DNA of 64,000 nt from Micromonospora matsumotoense (GTDB lineage: Bacteria > Actinomycetota > Actinomycetes > Mycobacteriales > Micromonosporaceae). The notes under the pieces were generated by a model. That model saw nothing but the letters and a program-made list of their open reading frames with translations. It searched no databases and had not been told where the DNA came from. Of the stretch, positions 33,977-44,010 are shown one piece after another (the first letter of the stretch is position 1; the number at the start of each line of letters is the position of its first letter). A program made the translations under genes and the position numbers. The stretch lies in NCBI RefSeq assembly GCF_900091525.1, contig NZ_FMCU01000002.1, positions 434,001 through 498,000 on the forward strand, given 5' to 3'.

Positions 33977-36640
33977 TCAGGCCGGGACGGGGTGGTCCGC
34001 CTCGAACCGCTCCCGGGTGAAGAACGCCAGTTGGGCCCGCTTGTCGGGCATGTCGATCTCGTCGGCGAAGGTGAACCCCTCCCGTTCCAGTCGCCGCAGC
34101 GCGAACCGGTTGCGCACGTCGGGCTCGACCACGATCCGCAGCCGACTTGGGTCGCGGAACAGGAAGCGGGCCAGCGCCGGGCCGATCGCGTCGGTGAGCC
34201 CGCGCGGCGGTCGGCGGCCGGGGGCGAGCAGCAGGTGCATGCCGATGTCGCCGGGCCGCACCCGGTAGCGCTCGCCGACCGGGTCGGCCTCCGGCTGGTA
34301 GGTCTGGAACAGGCCCACCGGCGTGCCGTCCAGCCCGATCAGGTACGCGTGGTGGGTGCCCAGGCCGTCGACGTACGCGTAGATCTCACGTACCTCCTCG
34401 ACGGTGTACGACCCCATGCCCCAGAACGACGCGCGGGGCTCGGTCACCCAGCCGTGCAGCAGCGCGGCGTGGGCGGCCGGATCGACCACGGTGAGGGTCA
34501 ACTCACCGAAGCCGGGGATCTTCTCCTGGTAGGTCACGCGGTCCTCGTCTCGGGGTGCTCGGGTCAGGCCACGCCAGTCGGTGCCGACGGGGATCAGCTC
34601 GCCGGTGGCCCACAGGGGCAGCTGGTCGGCGAAGTGCGGGTCGTCGGGGCGGCCCGAGACGCCGAAGGGGACGATCCAGCGGCTCGCCGACCGGTCGGTC
34701 AGGTCCCACACGTACCGGGCGACCGGCCCGCGCCAGCAGGCGTCGGAGACCCCGGGCACGCTGGAGGTGGACAGCACGCAGTGGGTGTCGCCGCCGAGGT
34801 CGGTGCCGTCGCGCATCGCGGCCACCCGGTCCGTGACCGCCTCGGACACGCCGAGGTGCAGCGGGTGCAGCAGATGCCGCCGTCCCCAGGGGCCGGGTGG
34901 GTCGCCGGCCGCGACCTCCTCCAGCGCGGCGGCGGCGAGCGGTTCGACCGCACCGCCGAGGCGGGGCAGTCCGGCGACCACCCCCTCCACCGCGTGCCCG
35001 ATCCGGGCCAGCGGGTCGGTCCACGGGGCGAAGAGCGGGTCGTAGCCGCCGGGGGCGTGCAACGGGCCCAGGGCGGGGTGCGCCGACAGGTGCCGGACCA
35101 GCGCGGCCCGCCAGGCGGCGAACGCCCCGGCGTCGATGCTGTCGGCCTCCATCCGGCCGTCCCAGCCGGTCAGCCGGTCCCGCAGCAGTCGGGCCGGCCC
35201 GCTGAGCGGCCCCGGGTCGAGCCGGTCGAGCAGACCGCGCAGGACCACCGACCCCAATTGGGTGTCCGTGTGGACGTCCGGCGCGGCGACGCCGTCGGCG
35301 AGCAGTTCGCGGATCCGGCGGGCCCGGTGCGGCGGGGCGAAGTCGACACCGAGTTCGGCGACGTCGTCACGCCGGTCGTTGGCGCAGACCGCCGGCTCGC
35401 CGACCGCGACCGGTTTGGCGGCGGCGTAGTCGCCGCGCCACCGGTAACGGGGGTCCCAGCCGGGCACCGGTTCCCGCCGGCACCCGTCGTCGCGGTGAGG
35501 CACCAGGCCGGCGACGAGCTGGTGCACCGCCCCGTGCCGGTCGGCGACGAGCACGCTGTTGACCGGTTCGACCCAGCCGCGCAGCGCGTCGGCGACGTCG
35601 TCGGCGGTGCGGGCCCGCAGCAACGGCAGCAGCGCGTCGAAACCGAGGCTCTCCGTCACCCGGGCCGGGGTCCGCAGGCTGAGTGCGTCGCCGGTGTGCC
35701 GGTCGTGGTCGATCACCGGGCCACGCGGGGTCTCGATCACCTCGACGGTCTCCGTCGCGCCGCCGCGTACCTCGATCCGCTCGTCGTGCCGGTGGGCGGG
35801 CACCCAGCCGTCGGCGTCGCGGACCAGCACCAGGTCGCCGTCGCGGCGCAACTGTTCGCGGTAGAGGTCCTGGTAGTCGGCCATCGCGTTGGTGACCGCC
35901 CAGGCGACGTCGCCGGCGTGCCCGAAGTGCGGCAGCCCCGGTACCCCGGGGAAGGCCAGTCCGACCACGTCGAACTCGGGGCAGGCCAGCCGGATCTGCT
36001 GGTAGATGCCGGGCAGTTCGAGCAGCCGGTGCGGGTCACCGGCGATGACCGGGGCACGGCCGGTCACCGGGTCGGCGGGCAGCGCCCAGGCGTTGCTGCC
36101 GGAGCCGCCGGGCCCCTCGACGGCGAACAGGTCGCGGGCGGCCGGGCCGAGGGTGGCGGCGACGTGGGCGTGCCACAGCTTCTGCGGAAAGGTGCCGAAC
36201 AGGATGTGCTGGACCAGGAAGACGCCCAGCGGCGTCCACGGTCGCCACCGGCCGGGCGCGCTGCCGGTGGCGGCGAACTCGGGGGCCGCCGCCGCGCCGG
36301 TCGCCAGGCCCGCGTTGACCCCGTCGGCGTACGCGGTGACCCAGCGTCGGGTGGCCGGGGCGAGCCGGTCGAAGCAGCGCCGGGCGGTGTCGTCGAGCCG
36401 GGCCCGCCGGACGAACCGGTCCCAGTCGAGTGCGGCGGGACCGATGTGGGCGGCGAGCCGGCCCTCGGCCCGCCAGCGTTCGACCTCGAGCTGCCACGCC
36501 CGGTCGGTAGCGGTCACCCGCCCCTGCCATCGGGCCAGCTCATCGACGGTGTCGGCCCACAGGTGCGGTACGCCCCACCGGTCGCGGTGCACGCCGGCGG
36601 CCGGCCGGTCGCCCGGCGGCATGCCGGTCCCACTCTCCAC
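33977..36640 (-). CDS. penicillin-acylase-family enzyme fused to a siderophore-type GNAT acyltransferase (DesG/DesH-like)
   Basis: An 887-residue fusion. Residues 1 to about 690 are a penicillin amidase-type Ntn hydrolase: the GPGGSGSNAWALPAD block supplies the autocatalytic Ser that would become the beta-chain N-terminus, followed by VIAGDPHRLLELPGIYQQIR and GHAGDVAWAVTN. There is no signal peptide. The last about 180 residues are a GNAT domain of the siderophore N-acyltransferase type ([47 protein letters not shown]), very like the DesC protein at 41654. In Streptomyces separate desG (penicillin amidase) and desH (N-acyltransferase) genes in des loci have been linked to aryl-decorated desferrioxamines; here they seem joined. 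It is divergent from the siderophore-interacting protein, sharing an iron-box-like promoter. Confidence 0.8.
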   Translation of the reverse strand: MESGTGMPPGDRPAAGVHRDRWGVPHLWADTVDELARWQGRVTATDRAWQLEVERWRAEGRLAAHIGPAALDWDRFVRRARLDDTARRCFDRLAPATRRWVTAYADGVNAGLATGAAAAPEFAATGSAPGRWRPWTPLGVFLVQHILFGTFPQKLWHAHVAATLGPAARDLFAVEGPGGSGSNAWALPADPVTGRAPVIAGDPHRLLELPGIYQQIRLACPEFDVVGLAFPGVPGLPHFGHAGDVAWAVTNAMADYQDLYREQLRRDGDLVLVRDADGWVPAHRHDERIEVRGGATETVEVIETPRGPVIDHDRHTGDALSLRTPARVTESLGFDALLPLLRARTADDVADALRGWVEPVNSVLVADRHGAVHQLVAGLVPHRDDGCRREPVPGWDPRYRWRGDYAAAKPVAVGEPAVCANDRRDDVAELGVDFAPPHRARRIRELLADGVAAPDVHTDTQLGSVVLRGLLDRLDPGPLSGPARLLRDRLTGWDGRMEADSIDAGAFAAWRAALVRHLSAHPALGPLHAPGGYDPLFAPWTDPLARIGHAVEGVVAGLPRLGGAVEPLAAAALEEVAAGDPPGPWGRRHLLHPLHLGVSEAVTDRVAAMRDGTDLGGDTHCVLSTSSVPGVSDACWRGPVARYVWDLTDRSASRWIVPFGVSGRPDDPHFADQLPLWATGELIPVGTDWRGLTRAPRDEDRVTYQEKIPGFGELTLTVVDPAAHAALLHGWVTEPRASFWGMGSYTVEEVREIYAYVDGLGTHHAYLIGLDGTPVGLFQTYQPEADPVGERYRVRPGDIGMHLLLAPGRRPPRGLTDAIGPALARFLFRDPSRLRIVVEPDVRNRFALRRLEREGFTFADEIDMPDKRAQLAFFTRERFEADHPVPA

Positions 36641-36649
36641 AGGACTCCT

Positions 36650-36679
36650 CGCCTAAGTTACCCTCGCCTAACTTAGGCG
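36650..36679. promoter_or_regulatory. iron-box-like inverted repeat between desGH-like gene and SIP gene
   Basis: Perfect 11-bp arms CGCCTAAGTTA (36650-36660) and TAACTTAGGCG (36669-36679) flank 8 nt. The 19-mer at 36658-36676 (reverse strand) matches 13 of 19 positions of the IdeR/DmdR consensus TTAGGTTAGGCTAACCTAA. It sits between starts at 36640 and 36699, so it can control both. Confidence 0.65.
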
Positions 36680-36698
36680 GACCTTACCTGGAGGACGT

Positions 36699-37409
36699 GT
36701 GAAACGGAACTGGGAGGCCCTGGTGCTCAAGGCCATGGGCGGCCGGGACTTCCGGCTGACCGTGCGGAGCACCGAGCCGGTCGGCGGGCACTACCAGCGT
36801 CTGGTCATGGACGACGGTGGCCTGCTGGCGGCGGGCAAGGTGCACCCCACCATGTGGATCCGGCTCTGGTTCGACGACGCCGGCCGGGCGCACCAGCGGG
36901 CGTACACGCTGGTCGACCCGGAGCCGGAGGCCGGCCGGTTCACCCTCGAGTTCGCCCTGCACGACGGCTGCGCGGCCCGCTGGGCGAGCACCGCGCAGGT
37001 GGGTGACACCATCGTCGCCACCCTCCAGGGCAGCGCCTTCGCCCTGCCCGACCCGGCACCCGCCCACCTCTACCTGGTCGGTGACGCCGCCTCGCTGCCG
37101 GCGGTGAACAGCCTGCTCGACGCCGCGCCCGACACCCCCGCCACGATCTGGTTGGAGTACGCCCACGACGGGGAACGGGCGCTGGCCCTGCGTACCCGGG
37201 AGCAGCACCGGGTCACCTGGGTGCCGCGCGGCGACGACGGGCGGCAACTCGTCGACACCGTCCGGGCCGCGCTCCCGGTCGCACCGGACGCCCACTACTG
37301 GGTGGCCTGCGAGGCGACCAGCACCCGGGCCCTCACCCGGCACGTCCGGCGCACCCTCGGGATGGGCAAGCAGCAGCTGACCTCGCTGGGCTACTGGAGC
37401 GCCCGGTGA
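36699..37409 (+). CDS. desF: siderophore-interacting protein (SIP/ViuB family, DesF-like ferric reductase)
   Basis: A 236-residue flavin-dependent ferric-siderophore reductase that releases iron in the cytoplasm. GTG 36699 is preceded by GGAGG. Family blocks are FRLTVRSTEPVGGHYQRLVM, RAYTLVDPEPEAGRFTLEFA (FAD-binding RxYT), VATLQGSAFALP, and YLVGDAASLPAVNSLL, ending in HYWVACEATSTRALTRHVRR. It overlaps the MFS carrier by GTGA, so the two are a translational unit under the iron-box-like promoter. The SIP role is clear; the name desF follows from position in the des locus. Confidence 0.9.
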   Translation: MKRNWEALVLKAMGGRDFRLTVRSTEPVGGHYQRLVMDDGGLLAAGKVHPTMWIRLWFDDAGRAHQRAYTLVDPEPEAGRFTLEFALHDGCAARWASTAQVGDTIVATLQGSAFALPDPAPAHLYLVGDAASLPAVNSLLDAAPDTPATIWLEYAHDGERALALRTREQHRVTWVPRGDDGRQLVDTVRAALPVAPDAHYWVACEATSTRALTRHVRRTLGMGKQQLTSLGYWSAR

Positions 37410-38650
37410 AGGGGCGCCTCGGCACGCTCACCACGCTCTACGTCACCCAGTACCTCGGCATCGGATTCATCACCGTCGGGCTGACCGCCATCCTGCGCGA
37501 CGGTGGCACCTCACTGGACACCCTGGCCCTGCTGCAGTTCGTCGGCCTGGTCTGGCCGCTGAAGTTCCTCTGGGCCCCGCTGCTCGACCGGTACGGCTCT
37601 CGCCGGCACGGCCACTACCGGTCCTGGCTGCTGCCCCTGCAGGCCGGTCTGGTGCTGACCCTGCTGGCGCTGCTGCCGTTCGCCGATCCGACCCGGCAGC
37701 TCGGCCCGGTGGTGGCGATCTGCGCCGCCTACGTCTTCCTCTCCGCCACCCAGGACATCGCCGTCGACGCGGTCGCCGTCCGGGTGTTGTCCGAGGGGAC
37801 CCGGGGCGCCGGCAACGGCATCCAGGTCGCCGCGAGTTACCTGGGCAACCTGCTCGGCGGTGGCGCGTGCGTGCTGGTCTACGACCGGTACGGCTGGGTG
37901 CCGGCGATCGGGCTGTTGGCCGCGCTGACCGCCGTCGGGCTGCTGGTGGTGTGGCGGCTGCGGGAGCCGGCCCGGGTCGCCCGGGTGGCCGGCACCGGGC
38001 AGGCGTACCGGGCGTTGCTGTCGGTGTTCGGCCAGCCCGGGTGCCGCTGGTGGACCTTCGGCGTGGTGCCGCTGGTCTACACCGGAGCCGGAGCGGCCTA
38101 TGCCCTGGTCACCCCGGCGCTGGTCGACGCGGGCTGGTCGCTGGCGCGCATCGGCGTGGTCACCGGCGTGGTGATCAGCGCCCCGGCGATCGTGGCCGGC
38201 CTGCTCGCCGGGGTCGGCGTCGACCGGTTCGGCCGGGGACGGCTGCTCGTCGTCGGGGGAGCGGCCCTCGCGGCCTCCACGGCGCTGCTGCTGCCGCTGA
38301 TGACCGGCCGGGCCCCGCTGGGCGCGACGGTGGCCGCGCTGTGCTGCTTCATGGCGGCGTACACCGTCGCCAACGTGGTGCTCTACGTGGTCAACATGGA
38401 CTACTCGCGGCCGGAGACCGGGGGGTCCGACTTCACCGTGCTGTCGTCGTTCGGGCTGGTCTGTTCGTTCCTGGCGGCCTCCCTCGGACTGGCCGCGGCC
38501 GATCGGGTCGGCTATCCCGCCGTCGCGATCGCCTCCGTCGTGCTGGTCGCCCTCGGCGTCGTGGTGGGGCTCGGGCACCAACGACGGTTCCAGGGCACGC
38601 CGATGCGCGCGCCCGAGCCGGCGGCGGAGCCGGTCCCCGCAGCGGGTTGA
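37406..38650 (+). CDS. MFS transporter (AmpG/PAT-like) in the siderophore locus
   Basis: A 414-residue membrane protein with about 12 hydrophobic helices and the loop-2 motif PLLDRYGSRRHGHYRS between helices 2 and 3. The opening LYVTQYLGIGFITVGLTAIL resembles the AmpG/PAT branch of the superfamily. It starts with GTG overlapping the stop of the siderophore-interacting protein. Context suggests uptake or export of a siderophore or its precursor, possibly taking the place of the lipoprotein/ABC uptake system, which is absent from this window. Confidence 0.8.
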   Translation: MKGRLGTLTTLYVTQYLGIGFITVGLTAILRDGGTSLDTLALLQFVGLVWPLKFLWAPLLDRYGSRRHGHYRSWLLPLQAGLVLTLLALLPFADPTRQLGPVVAICAAYVFLSATQDIAVDAVAVRVLSEGTRGAGNGIQVAASYLGNLLGGGACVLVYDRYGWVPAIGLLAALTAVGLLVVWRLREPARVARVAGTGQAYRALLSVFGQPGCRWWTFGVVPLVYTGAGAAYALVTPALVDAGWSLARIGVVTGVVISAPAIVAGLLAGVGVDRFGRGRLLVVGGAALAASTALLLPLMTGRAPLGATVAALCCFMAAYTVANVVLYVVNMDYSRPETGGSDFTVLSSFGLVCSFLAASLGLAAADRVGYPAVAIASVVLVALGVVVGLGHQRRFQGTPMRAPEPAAEPVPAAG

Positions 38651-38673
38651 CGGCCGCGTCCGGGGTGTCGGCA

Positions 38674-38703
38674 TTGACATGATTTTAGGTTAGGGTAGCC
38701 TAA
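38674..38703 (+). promoter_or_regulatory. iron-regulated promoter of desABCD: -35, -10 and iron box
   Basis: TTGACA at 38674-38679, 16 nt, then TAGCCT at 38696-38701 form a plausible sigma-70-type promoter. The 19-bp box TTAGGTTAGGGTAGCCTAA at 38685-38703 matches 17 of 19 bases of the IdeR/DmdR consensus and overlaps the -10, so binding of the iron-loaded repressor should block transcription. Confidence 0.8.
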
Positions 38704-38790
38704 CTTGTAGATCAACTGGGCCACCAGGACGCCCCATGTCCCCGCCGCCCGTCGCCCCGCGTGTCCGTCACCGACCGTCGAGGACTGCCC

Positions 38791-40341
38791 ATGAGCCTGC
38801 CCGGATCCACCGTCGAGGCCCCCGTGACCGCCCCGCGCCCTGTCCCGCCCCGCGCCCACCTGCTCAACGCCGGCACCGTCGCGGACTACCGTCGGGCCGT
38901 CGTCCAGGGCATCGAGCGGGTGGCCGCCCGGGTGGCCGAGGTGGACCGACCCGGGACCGGCGTCACCCCGGACGAGTTGGCCCCCCGGGTCGCCGGCATC
39001 GACCTGGACCGTCCGCTGGGCGACACCACCGCCGCCCTCGACGAACTGCACGACGTCTACCTGCGCGACGCGGTCTACTTCCACCATCCCCGCTACCTGG
39101 CCCACCTCAACTGCCCGGTGGTCATCCCCGCCCTGCTCGGCGAGGCGGTGCTCAGCGCGGTCAACTCCTCCCTGGACACCTGGGACCAGAGCGCCGGCGG
39201 CACCCTGATCGAGCGCCGGCTGGTCGACTGGACCGCCGAACGGATCGGCTTCGGCCCCGCCGCCGACGGCGTCTTCACCAGCGGCGGCACCCAGTCCAAC
39301 CTGCAGGCCCTGCTGCTCGCCCGGGAGGAGGCGTACGCCCGGATCGTCGGCGGCGGCACCGACCGGCCCAGTCGGCCCGAGGTGCTGTCCCGGCTGCGGA
39401 TCATCACCTCCACCGCCGGTCACTTCAGCGTCCAGAAGGCCGCCAAGCTGCTCGGCCTGGGCGCCGACGCGGTGCTCACCGTCGCCACCGACGCCGGCCG
39501 ACGAATGCGTACCGACGAACTGGCCGAGACCCTCGACCGGTGCCGCCGCGAGGGTCACACCGTGCTGGCCGTGGTCGCCACCGCCGGCACCACCGACTTC
39601 GGCACGATCGACCCGCTGGAACGGATCGCCGAGATCTGCACCGCCGTCGGGGTCTGGCTGCACGTCGACGCCGCGTACGGCTGCGGACTGCTGGTCTCGC
39701 CCACCCGGCGGCACCTGCTCACCGGCATCGAACGGGCCGACTCGGTCACCGTGGACTACCACAAGTCGTTCTTCCAGCCGGTCAGCTCCAGCGCCCTGAT
39801 CGTCCGCGACCGGCGGGTGCTACGCCACGCCACCTGGCACGCCGACTACCTCAACCCGGCCCGGATGGCCGAGCGGCGCATCCCCAACCAGGTCGACAAG
39901 AGCCTGCAGACCACCCGCCGGTTCGACGCCCTCAAGCTCTGGCTCACCCTGCGGATCATGGGCGCGGACGCGGTCGGCGCGCTCTTCGACGAGGTGATCG
40001 ACCTCGCCGCCGCCGCCTGGCGGCTGCTCGCCGACGACCCCCGCTTCGAGGTGGTCACCCGCTCGCAGTTGAGTACGGTGGTGTTCCGCTACCTGCCGCC
40101 CGGTGTCAGCCGCGACGTCGTCGACGACGCCAACCTGTACGCCCGCGAGGCGCTGGCCGCCTCCGGCGCCGCCCTCGTCGCCGGCACCAAGGTCGACGGC
40201 GCACACCACCTCAAGCTCACCCTGCTCAACCCCGAGACCACCCTCGACGACATCGCCCACGTGCTCGACCTGATCGCCGAACACGCCGGCTGGTACGCCC
40301 GCACCTGCGCCACCGCCGAGCTGTCCAGCCCCGTCGGCTGA
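38791..40341 (+). CDS. desA: PLP-dependent lysine decarboxylase of desferrioxamine synthesis
   Basis: A 516-residue group II decarboxylase that converts lysine to cadaverine, the first step of desferrioxamine synthesis. ATG 38791 ([11 protein letters not shown]) follows GAGGA; an upstream GTG at 38761 is less likely. The PLP-binding Lys is K325 in [12 protein letters not shown]. Other family marks are [32 protein letters not shown] and [11 protein letters not shown]. It is first gene of the desABCD-exporter operon, 88 bp after an iron box. Confidence 0.92.
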   Translation: MSLPGSTVEAPVTAPRPVPPRAHLLNAGTVADYRRAVVQGIERVAARVAEVDRPGTGVTPDELAPRVAGIDLDRPLGDTTAALDELHDVYLRDAVYFHHPRYLAHLNCPVVIPALLGEAVLSAVNSSLDTWDQSAGGTLIERRLVDWTAERIGFGPAADGVFTSGGTQSNLQALLLAREEAYARIVGGGTDRPSRPEVLSRLRIITSTAGHFSVQKAAKLLGLGADAVLTVATDAGRRMRTDELAETLDRCRREGHTVLAVVATAGTTDFGTIDPLERIAEICTAVGVWLHVDAAYGCGLLVSPTRRHLLTGIERADSVTVDYHKSFFQPVSSSALIVRDRRVLRHATWHADYLNPARMAERRIPNQVDKSLQTTRRFDALKLWLTLRIMGADAVGALFDEVIDLAAAAWRLLADDPRFEVVTRSQLSTVVFRYLPPGVSRDVVDDANLYAREALAASGAALVAGTKVDGAHHLKLTLLNPETTLDDIAHVLDLIAEHAGWYARTCATAELSSPVG

Positions 40342-40364
40342 CCACCCGCCCTGGAGAAACCCCT

Positions 40365-41657
40365 GTGTCGACCCCCGACTTCATCGCCATCGGGCTGGGC
40401 CCGTACAACCTCGGGCTGGCCTGCCTGACCGCGCCGCTCGACGATCTCGACGGCCTGTTCCTCGAAGCCCGCGACGACTTCGACTGGCACCCCGGCATGC
40501 TGCTGGACGCCACCCGGCTGCAGACGCCGTTCATCGCCGACCTGGTCACCCTGGCCGACCCGACCTCCCCCTACTCCTTCCTCAACTACCTGAAGGAATC
40601 CGGGCGGCTCTACCCGTTCTACATCCGGGAGAGCTTCTTCCCGCTGCGCCACGAGTACAACGACTACTGCCGGTGGGCCGCCGCGAAACTGCCCTCGGTG
40701 CGCTTCGGCCACCGGGTCACCTCCGTCGAGTACCACCCCGCCGACGACCGGTACGTGGTGCACGCCGTGGTGAACGGCGAACGGGTCACCCACCGGGCCC
40801 GGCACCTGGTGCTCGGCACCGGCACCCCGCCGCACGTCCCGGACGCCTGTGAGGGCCTCGGCGGTGACGTCATCCACAACTCCCGCTACCGGGAACACCG
40901 GTCGGCGCTGCGCGCCAAGCGCAGCATCACCGTCGTCGGCAGTGGACAGAGCGCCGCCGAGATCTACCACGACCTGCTCACCGACCTCGGCAGCCACGGC
41001 TACCAGCTCAACTGGGTCACCCGGTCGCCGCGCTTCTTCCCCCTCGAATACACCAAGCTCACCCTGGAGATGACCTCACCGGACTACGTGGACTACTTCC
41101 ACGCCCTGCCCGAGGAGACCCGCTACCGGCTGGAGGGCACCCAGAAGAACCTGTTCAAGGGGATCAACGCCGACCTGATCAACGACATCTTCGACCTGCT
41201 CTACGCCCACCGGGTGCACGGGCCGGTGCCGACCCGGCTGCTGACCAACACCGAGCTGACCAGCGCCCGGTACGACGAGACCGCCGGCACCTACCGACTC
41301 GGGCTGCGCAACATCGAGCAGGACCGCGACCTGACCCTCGACACCGAGGGGCTGGTGCTGGCCACCGGCTACCACTACCGGGTGCCGGAGTTCCTCGCCC
41401 CGATCCACGACCGGCTGCGCTGGGACTCCCACGGCCGGTTCGACGTGGCCCGCAACTACAGCATCGACCACACCGGTCGGGGGGTCTTCCTCCAGAACGC
41501 CGGCACCCACGCCCACAGCATCACCTCGCCCGACCTGGGCATGGGCCCGTACCGCAACTCCTGGATCATCCGGGAGTTGACCGGGCGCGAGCACTATCCG
41601 ATCGAGGAGCGGATCGCCTTCCAGGAGTTCGGGGTCCCGGCCGGCGGCACCTCGTGA
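40365..41657 (+). CDS. desB: FAD-dependent cadaverine/lysine N6-monooxygenase
   Basis: A 430-residue N-hydroxylating flavoprotein that makes N-hydroxycadaverine. GTG 40365 follows GGAG. The FAD loop is [10 protein letters not shown] (near residue 8), and an NADPH loop [10 protein letters not shown] is near 192; the C-terminal [13 protein letters not shown] motif is the usual ATGY of this class, and [17 protein letters not shown] is typical of siderophore monooxygenases. The stop overlaps the next start by GTGA, so desBCD are translationally coupled. Confidence 0.93.
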   Translation: MSTPDFIAIGLGPYNLGLACLTAPLDDLDGLFLEARDDFDWHPGMLLDATRLQTPFIADLVTLADPTSPYSFLNYLKESGRLYPFYIRESFFPLRHEYNDYCRWAAAKLPSVRFGHRVTSVEYHPADDRYVVHAVVNGERVTHRARHLVLGTGTPPHVPDACEGLGGDVIHNSRYREHRSALRAKRSITVVGSGQSAAEIYHDLLTDLGSHGYQLNWVTRSPRFFPLEYTKLTLEMTSPDYVDYFHALPEETRYRLEGTQKNLFKGINADLINDIFDLLYAHRVHGPVPTRLLTNTELTSARYDETAGTYRLGLRNIEQDRDLTLDTEGLVLATGYHYRVPEFLAPIHDRLRWDSHGRFDVARNYSIDHTGRGVFLQNAGTHAHSITSPDLGMGPYRNSWIIRELTGREHYPIEERIAFQEFGVPAGGTS

Positions 41658-42229
41658 CCGACGTGGTGTACCGCCGGCACGATCCCGCGCTCGGCGAGTT
41701 CGCGCTGCGCACCCTCGACCCGGAGGGCGACGCCGGGCTGCTGCACGGTTGGGTGACCCACCCGAAGTCGGCGTTCTGGCTGATGCAGGACGCCGACGTC
41801 GACCGGGTCGCCCGGGAGTACCGGGGGATCGCCGACCACCCGCACCACGACGCGTACCTCGGGCTGTGGCGGGGCGAGCCGGCGTTCGTCGCCGAACGCT
41901 ACGATCCGGCCCGGGTGGAACTGGTCGGCCTCTACCCGCCGGTCGACGGCGACGTGGGCATGCACTTGCTGTGCGCGCCCACCGACCAGCCGGTGCACGG
42001 CTTCACCCGGGCCGTCATCACCACCGTCCTGGACTGGCTCTTCGCCGACCCGGACACCCGACGGGTGGTGGTCGAACCCGACGTGCGCAACACCGCCGTG
42101 CACGCCCTCAACGCCGCCGTCGGCTTCACCGCCGTCGGCCCGATCCGCAAGCCGGAAAAGGACGCCCTGCTCAGCGTCTGCACCCGCGACCAGTTCCTGG
42201 CCGCCACCCGAGGAGACCTGCCCGCGTGA
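41654..42229 (+). CDS. desC: siderophore N-acyltransferase (GNAT)
   Basis: A 191-residue acyltransferase that acylates N-hydroxycadaverine with succinyl- or acetyl-CoA to form the hydroxamate. The GNAT/IucB signature runs through [27 protein letters not shown], and [17 protein letters not shown] near the C-terminus. It begins at GTG overlapping the desB stop and ends in GTGA with desD. The fused GNAT domain at 33977-36640 shows the same blocks, so the locus encodes two such acyltransferases. Confidence 0.92.
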   Translation: MTDVVYRRHDPALGEFALRTLDPEGDAGLLHGWVTHPKSAFWLMQDADVDRVAREYRGIADHPHHDAYLGLWRGEPAFVAERYDPARVELVGLYPPVDGDVGMHLLCAPTDQPVHGFTRAVITTVLDWLFADPDTRRVVVEPDVRNTAVHALNAAVGFTAVGPIRKPEKDALLSVCTRDQFLAATRGDLPA

Positions 42230-44010
42230 ACCCCGCCGCTTCCGTGGCCCACCTGACCCCCGCCACCTGGGCCCACGCCAACCGGCTGCTGGTCGGCAAG
42301 GCGCTGGCCGAGTTCGCCCACGAACGCCTGGTCACACCCGCCCCCGCCGGCGAGGGGCGATGGGTCGTGCGCACCGACGACGGCACGGTGGACTACCACT
42401 TCACCGCCCGCCGCTTCGCCCTCGACCACTGGCAGATCGACCCGGACAGCATCACCCGGCGACGCGGCGACCAGGAGTTGCCGCCCGACGCCGTCGACCT
42501 CTGCCTCGAACTGCGCGGCACGCTCGGCCTCACCGACCAGGTGCTCCCCGTCTATCTGGAGGAGATCACCTCCACCCTGGCCGGCACCGCGTACAAGCTG
42601 GCCCGGCCGGCGCTGGGCGCGGCCGAACTGGCCCGCGCCGACTTCCAGGCGATCGAGACCGGCATGACCGAGGGGCATCCGTGCTTCGTGGCCAACAACG
42701 GCCGGATCGGGTTCGGCGTGCACGAATACCACGCGTACGCCCCGGAGGCCGGCCGACCGGTCCGGCTGATCTGGCTCGCCGCGCACCGCGACCACGCCAC
42801 CTTCAGCAGCGCCGCCGACCTCGACTACCCCACCCTGCTGCGCACCGAACTCGGCCCGGACACCCTGGCCCGGTTCGCCGCCACGCTGACCGACGCCGGT
42901 GTCGACCCGGACGACTACCTGCTCATCCCGGTGCACCCCTGGCAGTGGTGGAACCGGCTCGCGGTCACCTTCGCCGGTGAGGTGGCCCGGCAGCGCCTGG
43001 TCTGCCTCGGTGAGGCGCCGGACGAGTACCTGGCGCAGCAGTCCATCCGGACCTTCTTCAACGCCACCAGCCCGCACCGGCACTACGTCAAGACCGCCCT
43101 GTCCGTGCTGAACATGGGCTTCCTGCGGGGCCTGTCGGCCGCCTACATGGAGGCCACCCCGGCGATCAACGACTGGCTCGTCGACCTGGTCACCGGCGAC
43201 CCGGTGCTCGCCGGCACCGGGCTGACGATCCTGCGGGAGCGGGCCGCCGTCGGCTACCGCCACCCGCAGTACGAGGTGGCCACCGACCGCTACTCGCCGT
43301 ACCGCAAGATGCTCGCGGCGCTGTGGCGGGAGAGCCCGGTGCCCGGCCTGGCCCCCGGCCGGCGGCTGTCCACCATGGCCGCCCTGCTGCACACCGACCG
43401 TGACGGACGGTCGCTCGCCGCCGCCCTGATCGCCGAATCGGGCCTGCCCCCGCAGGAGTGGCTGCGCCGCTACCTCGACGCCTACCTGGTGCCGCTGCTG
43501 CACAGCTTCTACGCCCACCGGCTGGCCTTCATGCCGCACGGTGAGAACGTCATCCTGGTGCTGCACGACGGCGTGGTCGAGCGGGTGATCTTCAAGGACA
43601 TCGCCGAGGAGATCGTGGTGATGGACCCCGACGTCGACCTGCCGCCGCTCGTGCAGCGGGTCCGCGTCGCCATCCCCGACGACGAGCAGCTGCTGACCAT
43701 CTTCGCCGACGTCTTCGACAGCTTCTTCCGCCACCTCAACGCCGTGCTGGCCGGCGAGGGGGTGCTCGACGAGGACGACTTCTGGCGTACCGTCGCCGAC
43801 TGCGCGACCGACTACGCCGCCCGCGTGCCGCACCTGGCCGACCGGCTGCGCCGGCACGACCTGTTCGCCGAGGAGTTCACCCTGTCCTGCCTCAACCGGC
43901 TGCAACTGCGCAACAACCAGCAGATGGTCGACCTCGCCGACCCGTCGGCGGCGCTCCAGTTCGCCGGGACCCTGACCAACCCGCTCGCCCGTCACGCCCC
44001 GCCCCGATGA
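42226..44010 (+). CDS. desD: NIS siderophore synthetase (IucA/IucC family)
   Basis: A 594-residue ATP-dependent synthetase that condenses and cyclises hydroxamate units into desferrioxamine. GTG 42226 overlaps the desC stop by 4 nt; the frame upstream is discarded. IucA/IucC landmarks include EGHPCFVANNGRIGFGVHEY, LIPVHPWQWWN, SIRTFFNATSPHRHYVKTAL, and LPHGEN-like FMPHGENVILVLHDG followed by IFKDIAEEI. It is immediately followed by the exporter gene (ATGA overlap). Confidence 0.93.
   Translation: MNPAASVAHLTPATWAHANRLLVGKALAEFAHERLVTPAPAGEGRWVVRTDDGTVDYHFTARRFALDHWQIDPDSITRRRGDQELPPDAVDLCLELRGTLGLTDQVLPVYLEEITSTLAGTAYKLARPALGAAELARADFQAIETGMTEGHPCFVANNGRIGFGVHEYHAYAPEAGRPVRLIWLAAHRDHATFSSAADLDYPTLLRTELGPDTLARFAATLTDAGVDPDDYLLIPVHPWQWWNRLAVTFAGEVARQRLVCLGEAPDEYLAQQSIRTFFNATSPHRHYVKTALSVLNMGFLRGLSAAYMEATPAINDWLVDLVTGDPVLAGTGLTILRERAAVGYRHPQYEVATDRYSPYRKMLAALWRESPVPGLAPGRRLSTMAALLHTDRDGRSLAAALIAESGLPPQEWLRRYLDAYLVPLLHSFYAHRLAFMPHGENVILVLHDGVVERVIFKDIAEEIVVMDPDVDLPPLVQRVRVAIPDDEQLLTIFADVFDSFFRHLNAVLAGEGVLDEDDFWRTVADCATDYAARVPHLADRLRRHDLFAEEFTLSCLNRLQLRNNQQMVDLADPSAALQFAGTLTNPLARHAPPR

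Noticed and set aside
36050..36150. Possible Sec signal peptide for the penicillin-acylase fusion
   Set aside because: The N-terminus is hydrophilic and the family's usual leader is missing; with the GNAT half needing CoA it is expected to be cytoplasmic.
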